This document shows, in pieces, positions 23,555 to 32,106 of a DNA stretch of 64,000 nt. A program made the position numbers and the translations under genes. The stretch lies in contig NZ_BONK01000003.1 in the NCBI RefSeq assembly GCF_016862675.1, positions 124,001 through 188,000 on the forward strand. Direction: 5' to 3'. The DNA is from Cellulomonas chitinilytica. GTDB lineage: Bacteria > Actinomycetota > Actinomycetes > Actinomycetales > Cellulomonadaceae. A model generated the notes under the pieces. It worked only from the letters and a program-made list of their open reading frames with translations. It searched no databases and was not told the DNA's origin. The number at the start of each line of letters is the position of its first letter. The stretch's first letter is position 1.

Positions 23555-26422
23555 TCAGACCGACGAGTAGGCGACGACCCCGCGCCGCAGCGCGTCGACG
23601 GAGCGGCGGGCGGTGGACCGCAACCGCTCGTCGGGCGCGGCCTGACCGAGCTGGTCGAGCACGTCGATGACCTGCTTGCACCACCGCACGAAGTCGCCCG
23701 CCGACAGCTCGCCGCCGCGCAGCACGGCGTCCAGGCTGCGCCCCGACGCCCAGCGGTGGATCGACTCGATGAGGCCGAGGTCGAGCGGCACCGTCGTCTC
23801 CAGACGGTGCTCGGACTCGAGGTCCTCGAGCTCGGACCAGGCCCGCACGGTGCCCTCCAGGGCACGCCCGAGCCGGCCGGCAGGGCCGCCGGGCACCCGC
23901 GGCTCGGCCTGGTCCTCACGCCGCGAGCGGTAGACGAGCGTCGAGGTCACCGCCGCGAGCCCCGCGGCGTCGAGCTCGTCCCAGGTGCCGCGCCGCAGGC
24001 ACTCGGCGAGCAGCAGGTCGTTCTCCGCGTAGAGGCGGCGCAGCCAGCGGCCGTCCGTGGTCACCGCCAGGGGGCCGTCCTGCGCCGCCAGGTAGCCGAG
24101 GCGCACGAGCACGTCGCAGATCCGGTCGAAGACGGCCGCGATCGACCCCGTGCGCCCGGCGATCCGGGCGACGAGCGCGTCGTGCTCGGACTTGAGCCGC
24201 GCCCAGCGCTCGGCCCAGCGGGCGTGCTCCTCGCGGTCCGGGCAGGCATGGCACGGATGGGCGCGCAGACGACGTCGCAGAGCCGCCAGGGCGGCGTCCT
24301 CGGCGGCCGCGCCCCGGTCCGGGCGTGCCTGGCGCGGTCGGCCGCGGCCCGCGCCGTCCGACGAGGCGCGCCCCGAGCCGTCCGGGACGGCGCTGCGCAG
24401 CGACGCGGCCAGGTCGCGTCGGGCGGCCGGGACGCGCACGTTGAACGACTTCGGCACCCGCAGCCAGCCGACCGTCCGGGCGCCCGTGCCCACGTCCGCG
24501 ACCGTCAGACGGCGCACCTGCCGGTCGACGGTCAGCACCGTCGGACGGGGGCCGTCGAAGCCCGGCTGTCCACCCGGGTCGATGACGACCGCGTGGCCCG
24601 TCCGGCGGCCCACCGGGATCTCCAGGACGTCGCCGACGCGCAGCCCTTCCAGCGTGCGGGCGACCTCCGCGCGCCGGGCCGAGGCCGCCGCGCGCGTGGC
24701 GTCCTTCTCGTGCTGGGCGATCTGCCGTCGCAGCCCCGCGTACTCCGCGAAGTCGCCCAGGTGGCACGTCATGGCCTTCGCGTAGCCGTCGAGCGCCTCG
24801 GTGTGCGCCTGGGCCTGTCGGGCGAGCCCGACGACGCCGCGGTCGGCCTGGAACTGCGCGAACGACGTCTCCAGGACCTCCCGGGCACGCTCCGCACCGA
24901 CCTGCGCGACCAGGTTGACCGCCATGTTGTACGTCGGCCGGAAGCTCGACCGCAGCGGGTACAGCCGCTTCGAGGCGAGCCCCGCGAGCTGCACGGGGTC
25001 CAGTCCCGGGTGCGCGACGACGACGGCGTGCCCCTCGGTGTCGATCCCCCGCCGCCCCGCACGGCCGGTGAGCTGGGTGTACTCCCCCGGCGTGACGTCG
25101 ACGTGGTTCGACCCGTCCCACTTGACGAGCTTTTCCAGGACGACGGACCGCGCGGGCATGTTGATGCCGAGCGCGAGCGTCTCCGTCGCGAACACGACCT
25201 TGACCAGGCCGCGGGAGAACAGGTCCTCGACGGTCTCCTTGAACAGCGGCAGCATCCCGGCGTGGTGCGCGGCGATGCCGCGGGTCAGGGCCTCCGCGAG
25301 GTCCCAGTACCCCAGGACGTCGAGGTCCTCCGGCGGGATCGCCGCCGACCGTTCCTCGACGACCCGCCGGATCTCCGCCTGCTCCGCCGGGCTCGTCAGC
25401 CGCACGCCCGCCGCGAGGCACTGCTGCACGGCGCCGTCGCACCCGGCCCGGGAGAAGATGAACACGATCGCCGGCAGCAGGCCGTCCTTGTCGAGGGCGT
25501 CGACCACCGCGAACCGCGGCGTCGGCCGACCCCCGCCCGGACGTCCCCCGCCGGGCCGCCCGCCGGGACGGTGCCCGCCGCGCCCGCGGTAGCCGCGGTC
25601 GCCGGGCCCGTGCGCCGACTCCTGACGGTCGCGCCGGCGCAGCAGATGCGTGAGGTCCGGGTTGATCGGCGGGTCGACGCCGGGGTCCGTCGGGTCGACG
25701 TGCCCGGCGTACAGGTCGAGCAGGTCGTCGCGCACGAGCACGTGCTGCCCGAGCGGGACCGGACGGTGCTCGCTGACCACCACCGTCGTGTCGCCGCGGA
25801 CCGTCGCGAGCCAGTCGCCGAACTCCTCCGCGTTCGACACCGTGGCGGACAGCGACACCAGCTGCACGTCGTCCGGCAGGTGGATGATCACCTCCTCCCA
25901 CACCGGCCCACGGAACCGGTCGGCCAGGTAGTGCACCTCGTCCATCACGACGAACCCGAGGCCCGCGAGGGTCGGCGAGCCGGCGTACAGCATGTTGCGG
26001 AGCACCTCGGTGGTCATGACGACCACGGGCGCCTCGCCGTTGATCGTCGTGTCCCCCGTCAGCAGCCCGACCGACTGCGGGCCGTAGCGACGCACCAGGT
26101 CGGCGTACTTCTGGTTCGACAGCGCCTTGATGGGCGTCGTGTAGAACGCCTTGCGGCCCCCGACGAGCGCCAGGTGCACCGCGAACTCGCCCACGACCGT
26201 CTTGCCGGCGCCGGTCGGTGCCGCGACGAGCACGCCGCTGCCCCGCTCGAGGGCCTGGCACGCGTCGACCTGGAACGGGTCGAGAGGGAACGACAGCAGC
26301 TCACGGAACCGGCCGAGCTCGCTGCGCTCGACCTCGGCCCGGCGCTGGGCGGCCGCGTACCGCTCGGCGGGCGACGGCTCAGGGGGCGACGCGGGTGCGG
26401 ACCTGCGGGAACGGGAGACCAC
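23555..26422 (-). CDS. helY: HelY-type DEAD/DEAH-box RNA helicase (Ski2-like)
   Basis: A 955-residue ATP-dependent helicase probably acting on RNA. Motifs in order: Walker A APTGAGKT (68-75), TTPIKALSNQK, TTEVLRNM, DEVH (161-164), SLSATVSNAEEF, FATETLALGINMPAR and QLTGRAGRRGID. A C-terminal domain of about 350 residues resembles the DSHCT region of Ski2/Mtr4. An Arg/Gly-rich insert (about residues 262-302) separates the two RecA-like lobes. The GTG start at 26422 follows TAGGGT by six bases. It lies downstream of tatC and a lipid kinase gene, as in the pafBC-tatAC-helY order of mycobacteria. Confidence 0.93.
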   Translation of the reverse strand: MVSRSRRSAPASPPEPSPAERYAAAQRRAEVERSELGRFRELLSFPLDPFQVDACQALERGSGVLVAAPTGAGKTVVGEFAVHLALVGGRKAFYTTPIKALSNQKYADLVRRYGPQSVGLLTGDTTINGEAPVVVMTTEVLRNMLYAGSPTLAGLGFVVMDEVHYLADRFRGPVWEEVIIHLPDDVQLVSLSATVSNAEEFGDWLATVRGDTTVVVSEHRPVPLGQHVLVRDDLLDLYAGHVDPTDPGVDPPINPDLTHLLRRRDRQESAHGPGDRGYRGRGGHRPGGRPGGGRPGGGRPTPRFAVVDALDKDGLLPAIVFIFSRAGCDGAVQQCLAAGVRLTSPAEQAEIRRVVEERSAAIPPEDLDVLGYWDLAEALTRGIAAHHAGMLPLFKETVEDLFSRGLVKVVFATETLALGINMPARSVVLEKLVKWDGSNHVDVTPGEYTQLTGRAGRRGIDTEGHAVVVAHPGLDPVQLAGLASKRLYPLRSSFRPTYNMAVNLVAQVGAERAREVLETSFAQFQADRGVVGLARQAQAHTEALDGYAKAMTCHLGDFAEYAGLRRQIAQHEKDATRAAASARRAEVARTLEGLRVGDVLEIPVGRRTGHAVVIDPGGQPGFDGPRPTVLTVDRQVRRLTVADVGTGARTVGWLRVPKSFNVRVPAARRDLAASLRSAVPDGSGRASSDGAGRGRPRQARPDRGAAAEDAALAALRRRLRAHPCHACPDREEHARWAERWARLKSEHDALVARIAGRTGSIAAVFDRICDVLVRLGYLAAQDGPLAVTTDGRWLRRLYAENDLLLAECLRRGTWDELDAAGLAAVTSTLVYRSRREDQAEPRVPGGPAGRLGRALEGTVRAWSELEDLESEHRLETTVPLDLGLIESIHRWASGRSLDAVLRGGELSAGDFVRWCKQVIDVLDQLGQAAPDERLRSTARRSVDALRRGVVAYSSV

Positions 26423-26428
26423 ACGGAC

Positions 26429-26434
26429 ACCCTA
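26429..26434 (-). promoter_or_regulatory. -10 element TAGGGT, leaderless promoter of helY
   Basis: Minus-strand TAGGGT lies six bases before the GTG at 26422. A hairpin just upstream (26441-26457) separates it from the preceding gene. Confidence 0.55.
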
Positions 26435-26440
26435 GGCACG

Positions 26441-26457
26441 CGCACGCCGGGCGTGCG
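26441..26457 (-). terminator. Candidate terminator after the lipid kinase gene
   Basis: CGCACGCC and GGCGTGCG are perfect eight-base arms around one base (in practice a six-base stem with a five-base loop), 40 bases after the lipid kinase stop and just before the helY promoter. Confidence 0.5.
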
Positions 26458-26496
26458 GGCGCCGCGCTCCGTGGGCCCCGCTGCGACCCGTCCGGC

Positions 26497-27411
26497 TCAG
26501 GCCAGGACGGACAACGCGCCGGGGTCCACCTGGACCCGCAGCGGCAGCGTGCCGACGCGCTCTCCGTCCGCGAACGCGGCGGGCGGCGCCGCCCCGAGCT
26601 CGTGGAGCGGCTCGATCAGCACCGACCGGCTGCGGACGACCCGCACCGCCGGATGACGGACGTGGTGGCCTCGGTAGATCCCCGGGAAGATCTTGACGAC
26701 CCCCGGCTTGGTGAACGGGCCGGCGAGGACCACGTCGAGCAGCCCGTCGTCCGGCTGCGCGTCCGGCGCGATCTTGAGGCCGCCGCCGATCCACGGCACG
26801 TTCGCGACCGCGACCAGGGTGCCGGCCGACTCCCAGACCTCGTCGTCGAGCGTCACCCGGTAGCCGAACGGCCGGAACGACGCGAGCTCCGGGACGAGCG
26901 CGCGGACGTACCGGGCGGAGCCCTTGGGCCAGGTCAGCTCGTTCGCGCGCGCGTTGATCGCGGCGTCGATCCCGCACGAGAGGACGCCCACGAACCACTC
27001 GTGCGCGGCGTGCTGGGGCGAGCCGACCCGCACGGCGTCGATGCGCCGGGGGCCCTCGTGCAGCCCTCGCTCGACGACGGCGACGGAGGCGGCGATGTCG
27101 CCGCGCGGGAGCCCCAGGGTGCGAGCGATGTCGTTCCCCGTGCCCGCCGCGACGATGCCGAGCGGCAGGGCAGTGCCCGCCACGACGTTCACGCCGAGAT
27201 GCGCCATCCCGTCACCACCGACCACGACCACCGCGTCGAGCCCCTGGACGGCCGCGGCGCGCGCCCGGTCGGTGGCCTGCGCCAGCGTGGGAGCGGACAG
27301 GTCCTGGACCTTGAAGCCCTTCGCCTCGAGCATCTCGTGGACCTGACGTCCCGCGGACGCGCCGCGGCCCTTGCCGGCCGTCGGGTTGACGACGACTCCC
27401 ACGTGCCTCAT
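26497..27411 (-). CDS. Diacylglycerol kinase-like lipid kinase
   Basis: A 304-residue DAGK_cat-family kinase that phosphorylates a diacylglycerol or other lipid alcohol with ATP. Motifs: VVVNPTAGKGRG at the N-terminus, VVVVGGDGMAHLG (GGDG at 65-68), AAGTGNDIARTLGL, and in the C-terminal domain NVPWIGGGLKIAPDAQPDDGLLDVV. The fold matches DgkB and YegS-type kinases. The ATG at 27411 overlaps the tatC stop by four bases (ATGA), so it belongs to the tat operon. The longer upstream frame is read-through. Confidence 0.88.
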   Translation of the reverse strand: MRHVGVVVNPTAGKGRGASAGRQVHEMLEAKGFKVQDLSAPTLAQATDRARAAAVQGLDAVVVVGGDGMAHLGVNVVAGTALPLGIVAAGTGNDIARTLGLPRGDIAASVAVVERGLHEGPRRIDAVRVGSPQHAAHEWFVGVLSCGIDAAINARANELTWPKGSARYVRALVPELASFRPFGYRVTLDDEVWESAGTLVAVANVPWIGGGLKIAPDAQPDDGLLDVVLAGPFTKPGVVKIFPGIYRGHHVRHPAVRVVRSRSVLIEPLHELGAAPPAAFADGERVGTLPLRVQVDPGALSVLA

Positions 27412-28247
27412 GCGGTGGCGCTCCCCGTGCTCGGATCCTCGCCGGGAAGGGTGCCGTCCAACCGGGGCAGACCGGCGGCGACACGCCGCCTGTCGACACG
27501 CCGGTCGTGCAGGACGCAGATGACGAGCGCCGCGAAGTAGAGCAGGCAGATCGGGACGGCCACCGCGATCATCGTGATGGCGTCCGGCGTCGGCGTCATG
27601 ACGGCGGCGAACACGAAGGCGATGAGGACGGCCCAGCGCCAGCCCTTGCGCCACGTGGCAGCCCGTCCGATGCCCGCGAAGTTCAGGGCGACCATCACCA
27701 CGGGGAGCAGGAACGCCAGCCCGAACGCGAGGATCAGGCGCATCACGAACCCGAGGTACGTCTGCGCGTCGATGAGGTTCGCCGACCCCTCCGGCGTGAA
27801 GCCGGTGAGCAGCTCGACGGCGTTCGGCAGCGCCCACCAGGCGAGGGCCGTGCCCGCGAGGAACAGCGGCACCGCCGCCGCGAGGAAGCCGATCGCGTAG
27901 TGCCGTTCCTTGCGCGTCAGACCCGGGGTGATGAACGCCCACAGCTGGTAGATCCACCACGGGCTGGACAGGATCACGCCGAGGAAGAACGACACCTTGA
28001 GCTTCATGTCGAACGACGTCGCGATGCCCGCGAAGTTCAGGGCGACCAGGTCGTCGCCCCGCAGGTCGGCCACGTGCTGCAACGGCATCTGCAGCGCCTC
28101 GAACACCGGGTCGTACAGCCACCACCCGACGGCGGCGCCCACGACGAGGCCGAGCGCCGCGAAGAACACGCGACGTCGCAGCTCGGCGAGGTGCGCCCGC
28201 AGGGGCATCCGGCCGCCGGGATCGTCCCCGCGGCGTGCAGCTTCCAC
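27408..28247 (-). CDS. tatC: Sec-independent protein translocase TatC
   Basis: A 279-residue six-helix membrane protein that recognises twin-arginine signal peptides and exports folded proteins. The N-terminal cytosolic motif LRAHLAELRRRVFFA and the conserved SPWWIYQLWAFITPGLTRKER segment are diagnostic; VMTPTPDAITMIAVAVPICLLY is the late helix pair. The C-terminal tail after helix six is charged. The GTG start at 28247 is six bases after the tatA stop. It pairs with TatA upstream; TatB is not in the window. Confidence 0.95.
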   Translation of the reverse strand: MEAARRGDDPGGRMPLRAHLAELRRRVFFAALGLVVGAAVGWWLYDPVFEALQMPLQHVADLRGDDLVALNFAGIATSFDMKLKVSFFLGVILSSPWWIYQLWAFITPGLTRKERHYAIGFLAAAVPLFLAGTALAWWALPNAVELLTGFTPEGSANLIDAQTYLGFVMRLILAFGLAFLLPVVMVALNFAGIGRAATWRKGWRWAVLIAFVFAAVMTPTPDAITMIAVAVPICLLYFAALVICVLHDRRVDRRRVAAGLPRLDGTLPGEDPSTGSATA

Positions 28248-28253
28248 GTGCGG

Positions 28254-28481
28254 TCAGACCTTCGGCGGGGTGCCGCCCTCGGTCGGCTCGTCGGTCGGCC
28301 GGTCCGAGGTGGGCTTCTTGTCCCCGTCGGGCTCGCGCAGGTCCTTGACCTCGTCGCGGAAGATCTTCATCGACTGGCCGACGCTCTTGGCGAGCCCGGG
28401 CAGGCGGTTCGCACCGAAGAGCAGCACGACGAGCACCACGATGATGATGATGTGCCAGAACTGCAGGCCGTTCCTGAACAT
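28254..28481 (-). CDS. tatA: Sec-independent protein translocase TatA
   Basis: A 75-residue pore-forming Tat subunit: one N-terminal helix (HIIIIVVLVVLLFGANRLP), the hinge Phe-Gly, then an amphipathic helix (LAKSVGQSMKIFRDEVKDL) and a hydrophilic Pro/Thr/Asp-rich tail. GAGGAGAG lies before the ATG at 28481, which fixes the start within a longer open frame. It precedes tatC by six bases. Confidence 0.95.
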   Translation of the reverse strand: MFRNGLQFWHIIIIVVLVVLLFGANRLPGLAKSVGQSMKIFRDEVKDLREPDGDKKPTSDRPTDEPTEGGTPPKV

Positions 28482-28572
28482 GGGTGCTCTCCTCAGTGGT
28501 GCGGGGCCTGTCGATCCTAACTGCCCGGGACGCCCCCTCCTGCCCGGTCCCGCGACCGGTTTCGCCCGGTTG

Positions 28573-28896
28573 TCAGCGCCAGTACGCACCCCACGACGCC
28601 CACGTCCGACCGTGGCGCTCGGCACGCTCGGCGCGGCGGGCGTGGGCGGCCGCACGAACGGCGTCGTACCGGCGCCGGACCGTCACGACGTCCGCCAGCA
28701 CCGTCGGCCCGGTGTCGCGGACCTCCGCGGCGAGGCGCAGCTCCTCCACCCGGTCGGCGAGCTCCTGGGCCGCGCCGGCGGCCCGGCCGAGCTCGGCGGC
28801 CAGGGCGGTGGCCGAGCGCCACAGACGCCGGCCGAGGAAGAACGCCCCCGTCAGGGTGCCCACGACGAGCACCGTCCACACGCTGAACCAGAGCAT
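28573..28896 (-). CDS. Small membrane-anchored protein, hypothetical
   Basis: A 107-residue protein with one N-terminal membrane helix (MLWFSVWTVLVVGTLTGAFF) followed by a mostly helical cytosolic part with coiled-coil character (ATALAAELGRAAGAAQELADRVEEL) and an Arg-rich tail ending WASWGAYWR. I do not recognise a family. Its ATG lies two bases after the pafC stop, and tatA starts 91 bases downstream, so it belongs to the pafBC-tatAC run. The topology is reminiscent of TatB, but the TatB Pro-Gly hinge motif is missing, so I do not call it so. Confidence 0.65.
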   Translation of the reverse strand: MLWFSVWTVLVVGTLTGAFFLGRRLWRSATALAAELGRAAGAAQELADRVEELRLAAEVRDTGPTVLADVVTVRRRYDAVRAAAHARRAERAERHGRTWASWGAYWR

Positions 28897-28898
28897 CG

Positions 28899-29891
28899 TC
28901 AGCCCTCCGCCGCCGCACCGAGACCCGGGTCCGCGAGCGGCCCGTACGCGGCGAGCGCCGCCCGGGCGGCAGCGGCAGCCTCGTCCGCCACCCGCACCGG
29001 CGTCGCGCCGAGGACCTCGCCGGCCACCTGCAGCACCAGGTGACGCAGCCACGCCGGCCGCACGACGCGCAGGTCCAGCTCGAACGACCCGTCCGGCAGG
29101 TTGCGCACCGCCTCGACCGGGACGCTCTCCGCGACCCAGCGCGCCGTGCTCGCGAGGTGCAGCGTCACCAGCTCCCCCTCGGGCCCGGGTGCGAACTCGC
29201 CGCTGCGGGCGCCGATGCCGTGGTCCTGCGCGGCCTCGTCGAGCAGCGTCGCCTCGAGGATCCGGTCCACCCGGAACAGCCGCTCGTCGTCCACGAGCAG
29301 GCACCAGCCGAGCAGGTACGAGCGCTCGTCGTCGGTCACGAGCCGGGCCGGGTCGACGTCGCGCTCGGTCGAGACGTCGGCCGCGTTCACGTACCGCAGG
29401 TGCAGCCGGCGCCGGCGCCGCAGCGCGGTCGCGACCGTGGCCGCCACCTCGGGCGCCGCGTCCATGCCGAGCTGCACGTCCACCGCGGCCGCCGCGTCGC
29501 CCGTCGCCGCCGTGAGCTTGGCGAGCGCCGACTCGAGGACCGCCGCCCGCTCCGGGTCCAGGGCCGGGCCGAACGACGCGGACAGCGCGCGCAGAGCCGC
29601 CACGAGCGCCACGGCCTCCCGCGTGCCCAGCCGCAGCGGGCGCGTCATCCCGCGCGACTCGGTCAGGCGGACGACGCCCTGCTCGTAGGACGCCGCGTCG
29701 AAGTCGATGAGGTCGTGCGGGAAGTAGCCGGGCGTCCCGGTCACCCACAACGTGTCGATGTCCTCGAGCACCTGGTCGGCCGACACGCCGAACTGCTCGG
29801 CGATGTCCTCCACGGGCACGCCCTCGTGCCGGTCGAGGTACGTGATCATCCCCAGCATCCGCAGCAGGCGGTCGCTCGCCCGCTCAGCCAC
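28899..29891 (-). CDS. pafC: WYL-domain regulator PafC
   Basis: A 330-residue transcription regulator with an N-terminal winged-helix region (DRLLRMLGMITYLDRHEG then VEDIAEQFGVSADQVLEDI) and a C-terminal WYL domain with a WCX extension. PafB and PafC form a heterodimer that activates the RecA-independent DNA-damage response in mycobacteria, binding single-stranded DNA through the WYL domain. The GTG at 29891 overlaps the pafB stop by eight bases, implying coupled, equimolar synthesis. Confidence 0.87.
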   Translation of the reverse strand: MAERASDRLLRMLGMITYLDRHEGVPVEDIAEQFGVSADQVLEDIDTLWVTGTPGYFPHDLIDFDAASYEQGVVRLTESRGMTRPLRLGTREAVALVAALRALSASFGPALDPERAAVLESALAKLTAATGDAAAAVDVQLGMDAAPEVAATVATALRRRRRLHLRYVNAADVSTERDVDPARLVTDDERSYLLGWCLLVDDERLFRVDRILEATLLDEAAQDHGIGARSGEFAPGPEGELVTLHLASTARWVAESVPVEAVRNLPDGSFELDLRVVRPAWLRHLVLQVAGEVLGATPVRVADEAAAAARAALAAYGPLADPGLGAAAEG

Positions 29892-30909
29892 CGGCCCCGA
29901 CCCTCTCGTCGAGCGTCGCCGCGGTCCGCAGCAGGCGCAGCACCGAGCGGCGCAGCTCGTCGGGCGCGAGCACCAGCACGGCGTCGCCGTACCCGACGAG
30001 CTCCTCCGCGAGCTCCCACGACGAGCGGAACAGCACGTGCACCACGTCCCGGTGCTCGAGGAGCGGCCCCGCCACCGGGTCGGCGCGCCAGTCCGGCACG
30101 TCCGCGGGTGCGGCGACGGACCGGGCCCGCATCGCGCCCGCACGCTCCGGCCGCACCGCGAGCGTCGCGACCTGCTGGGCACCCGTCGCCCACGACGCCA
30201 TCGCCGCCGCCAGCTCGTCGTCCGCCGGCGGCGGGAACGCCCCCGGCTCACCCAACGTCCGGACGGCCCCCTCGATCCGGCTGAGCCGGAACGACCTGCT
30301 CGCGCCACGGTCCCGGTCCCGGCCGACCAGCACCCAGCCGCCGCGGCGCGCCAGCAGCCGCCACGGTTCGACGACGCGCTCACGCACCTCCCCCGTGTTC
30401 GCGGCGCGGTACGTGAAGCGCACGACCCGCCGCTCGTGCACGGCGTCCATCAAGGGGCCGAGCGCACCACCGCCGGGTCGCACGCGCGGCGCGAGCCCCG
30501 TGACGAGGTCGGTCGACCCCGGGGCGTCACCCACCGCCCGCAGCTTCGTCAGCGCGCGCGACGAGTCCGCCCGCAGCGCCTGGTCCTGCCACACCTGCGC
30601 GGCCATCGCGAGCACACCGAGCTCGCCCGCGGTCAGGTCGAGGGGCGCCAGCGCGTACGCGTCGAGGTCCACGCGGTACCCGAAGTCGTCGCCGTGGCCC
30701 GCGTCCGTCACCGTGACGACCGGGATGCCGAGGTCCCGCAACGTGTCCTTGTCCCGCTCGAACATCCGCTCGAAGGCGTCGTCCGACGGGGCGTCCTGGT
30801 ACCCGGCGACGCTGGAGCGCACCTGCTCCTTCGTCATCCGGCCGGGGGTGTTGACCAGGGCGATGACGAGGTTGAGCAAGCGCTCGGCGGGGGCGATCGA
30901 GGCGGCCAT
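29884..30909 (-). CDS. pafB: WYL-domain regulator PafB
   Basis: A 341-residue partner of PafC. The N-terminus has the HTH-bearing segment AERLLNLVIALVNTPGRMTKEQVRSSV in register with PafB proteins (quoted here only as a region, residues 8-34); the WYL domain lies at about 155-240 (VVRFTYRAANTGEVRERVVEP, then LARRGGWVLVGRDRDRG) and a WCX-like domain closes the chain. The ATG at 30909 has TACGGT eight bases upstream. No pafA, pup or proteasome genes adjoin it here; a divergent DUF3866 gene is next. Confidence 0.87.
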   Translation of the reverse strand: MAASIAPAERLLNLVIALVNTPGRMTKEQVRSSVAGYQDAPSDDAFERMFERDKDTLRDLGIPVVTVTDAGHGDDFGYRVDLDAYALAPLDLTAGELGVLAMAAQVWQDQALRADSSRALTKLRAVGDAPGSTDLVTGLAPRVRPGGGALGPLMDAVHERRVVRFTYRAANTGEVRERVVEPWRLLARRGGWVLVGRDRDRGASRSFRLSRIEGAVRTLGEPGAFPPPADDELAAAMASWATGAQQVATLAVRPERAGAMRARSVAAPADVPDWRADPVAGPLLEHRDVVHVLFRSSWELAEELVGYGDAVLVLAPDELRRSVLRLLRTAATLDERVGAGG

Positions 30910-30917
30910 CGGTGACC

Positions 30918-30937
30918 ACCGTAGTGGCCGGTAGCGT
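30918..30937. promoter_or_regulatory. Back-to-back leaderless promoters for pafB and DUF3866
   Basis: Minus-strand TACGGT (plus 30918-30923) is eight bases before the pafB ATG. Plus-strand TAGCGT (30932-30937) is seven bases before the GTG at 30945. Start codons are only 35 bases apart, so both promoters share one compact region and would compete for RNA polymerase. Confidence 0.5.
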
Positions 30938-30944
30938 GTGCGCC

Positions 30945-32084
30945 GTGATCACGTGGCGTGCGGGTGTCGTCGTCGGGCTCGGAACGTCGTGGCCGGGCGC
31001 CGCGGAGGTCACGGTCCGGCTCGACGAGCACCCCGGGACGGCGCTGCCCGACGAGGTGCGGGCACTGGCCTACCCGTCGCTCGTCGGGCCCGTCGCCCTC
31101 GGCGACCGGTTGCTGCTCAACGTCTCCGCCCTCGCCCGCGGGCTCGGCACCGGCGGGTACGCGCTGGTGGTCGGCCACGCCGACCGGCTGCCCGACGACC
31201 CGGACGCAGGCCCCGGGCACCTCGTCAAGGCCCGGTACACGCCGCTGCAGGCGATGGTGCTCGGCGTCGACGACCAGGAGTCCCCGCACCACGACGCGCT
31301 GCGCGACGCGGACGACCTCGCGGGGATGCCCGTCGTCGTCGCCGACCTGCACTCCGCGCTCCCTGCGGTCGTGGCGGGCGCGCGCCACGCCGCGGCGCTC
31401 GCGGGCCTCCCCGCGCCACGCGTCGCCTACGTGATGACGGACGGCGGCGCACTGCCGGCGTGGTTCTCCCGGACCGTCGCCGGGCTGCGGGACGCCGGCT
31501 GGGTCGAGGCGTGCATCACCACGGGCCAGGCGTTCGGCGGGGACCTCGAGGCCGTCACCGTCCACACCGGCCTGCTCGCCGCCCGCGTCGTCGTCGGCGC
31601 CGACCTCGCGGTCGTCGCCCAGGGCCCCGGCAACCTCGGCACCGGGACCCGGTGGGGGTTCTCCGGCGTGGCCGCGGGCGAGGCCGTGAACGCGGCCGCC
31701 ACGCTGAACGGTCGCCCGGTCGCGTCCCTGCGGGTCTCGGGCGCCGACGCGCGCGAGCGCCACCTCGGGGTCTCGCACCACTCCCTGACGGCCTACGGGC
31801 GTGTCGCTCTCGCCTCCGCCGACGTCCCGGTACCCGTGTTCGACCCGGACCCCGACGGCGGGCTCGACGCGCTCGGGCGACGGGTCCGGCACCAGGTGGC
31901 AGCGCTCGCGGCGCCGCACGGCCGGCACCGGCTCGTCGACGTGGACGCCGGCGCCGACCTGCTGTCCGCGCTCGCGGGGTCGCCCGTGCGGCTCTCCACG
32001 ATGGGCCGCGGGCTCGACCAGGACCCTGCGGCGTTCCTCGCTGCCGGGGTCGCAGGGGTGCACGCGGCACGCCTGGCCGGCTGA
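30945..32084 (+). CDS. DUF3866 family protein
   Basis: A 379-residue protein of an actinobacterial family with no known function. Features: MITWRAGVVVGLGTSWPGAAEVTV at the start (first segment, residues 1-20 or so), a central VADLHSALPAVVAGARHAAAL region, then AYVMTDGGALPAWFSRTVAGL and QGPGNLGTGTRWGFSG. The glycine-rich loops suggest ligand binding. It appears cytosolic. I chose GTG 30945 over 30912 because family members start with MI-W and a -10 element lies seven bases upstream. It is conserved next to pafB in many actinobacteria, hinting at a linked stress role. Confidence 0.82.
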   Translation: MITWRAGVVVGLGTSWPGAAEVTVRLDEHPGTALPDEVRALAYPSLVGPVALGDRLLLNVSALARGLGTGGYALVVGHADRLPDDPDAGPGHLVKARYTPLQAMVLGVDDQESPHHDALRDADDLAGMPVVVADLHSALPAVVAGARHAAALAGLPAPRVAYVMTDGGALPAWFSRTVAGLRDAGWVEACITTGQAFGGDLEAVTVHTGLLAARVVVGADLAVVAQGPGNLGTGTRWGFSGVAAGEAVNAAATLNGRPVASLRVSGADARERHLGVSHHSLTAYGRVALASADVPVPVFDPDPDGGLDALGRRVRHQVAALAAPHGRHRLVDVDAGADLLSALAGSPVRLSTMGRGLDQDPAAFLAAGVAGVHAARLAG

Positions 32085-32106
32085 GCGACGCGGGCGCGGC
32101 GAACGG

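Noticed and set aside
22916..26656. Plus-strand open frame of over 1200 codons across helY and the amidohydrolase
   Set aside because: Antisense shadow of two well-supported genes, with no recognisable domain or ribosome binding site.
28573..28896. Calling the small membrane protein before tatA a TatB
   Set aside because: Topology fits, but the conserved Pro-Gly hinge and TatB amphipathic signature after the helix are missing, and it lies after pafC rather than with tatC.
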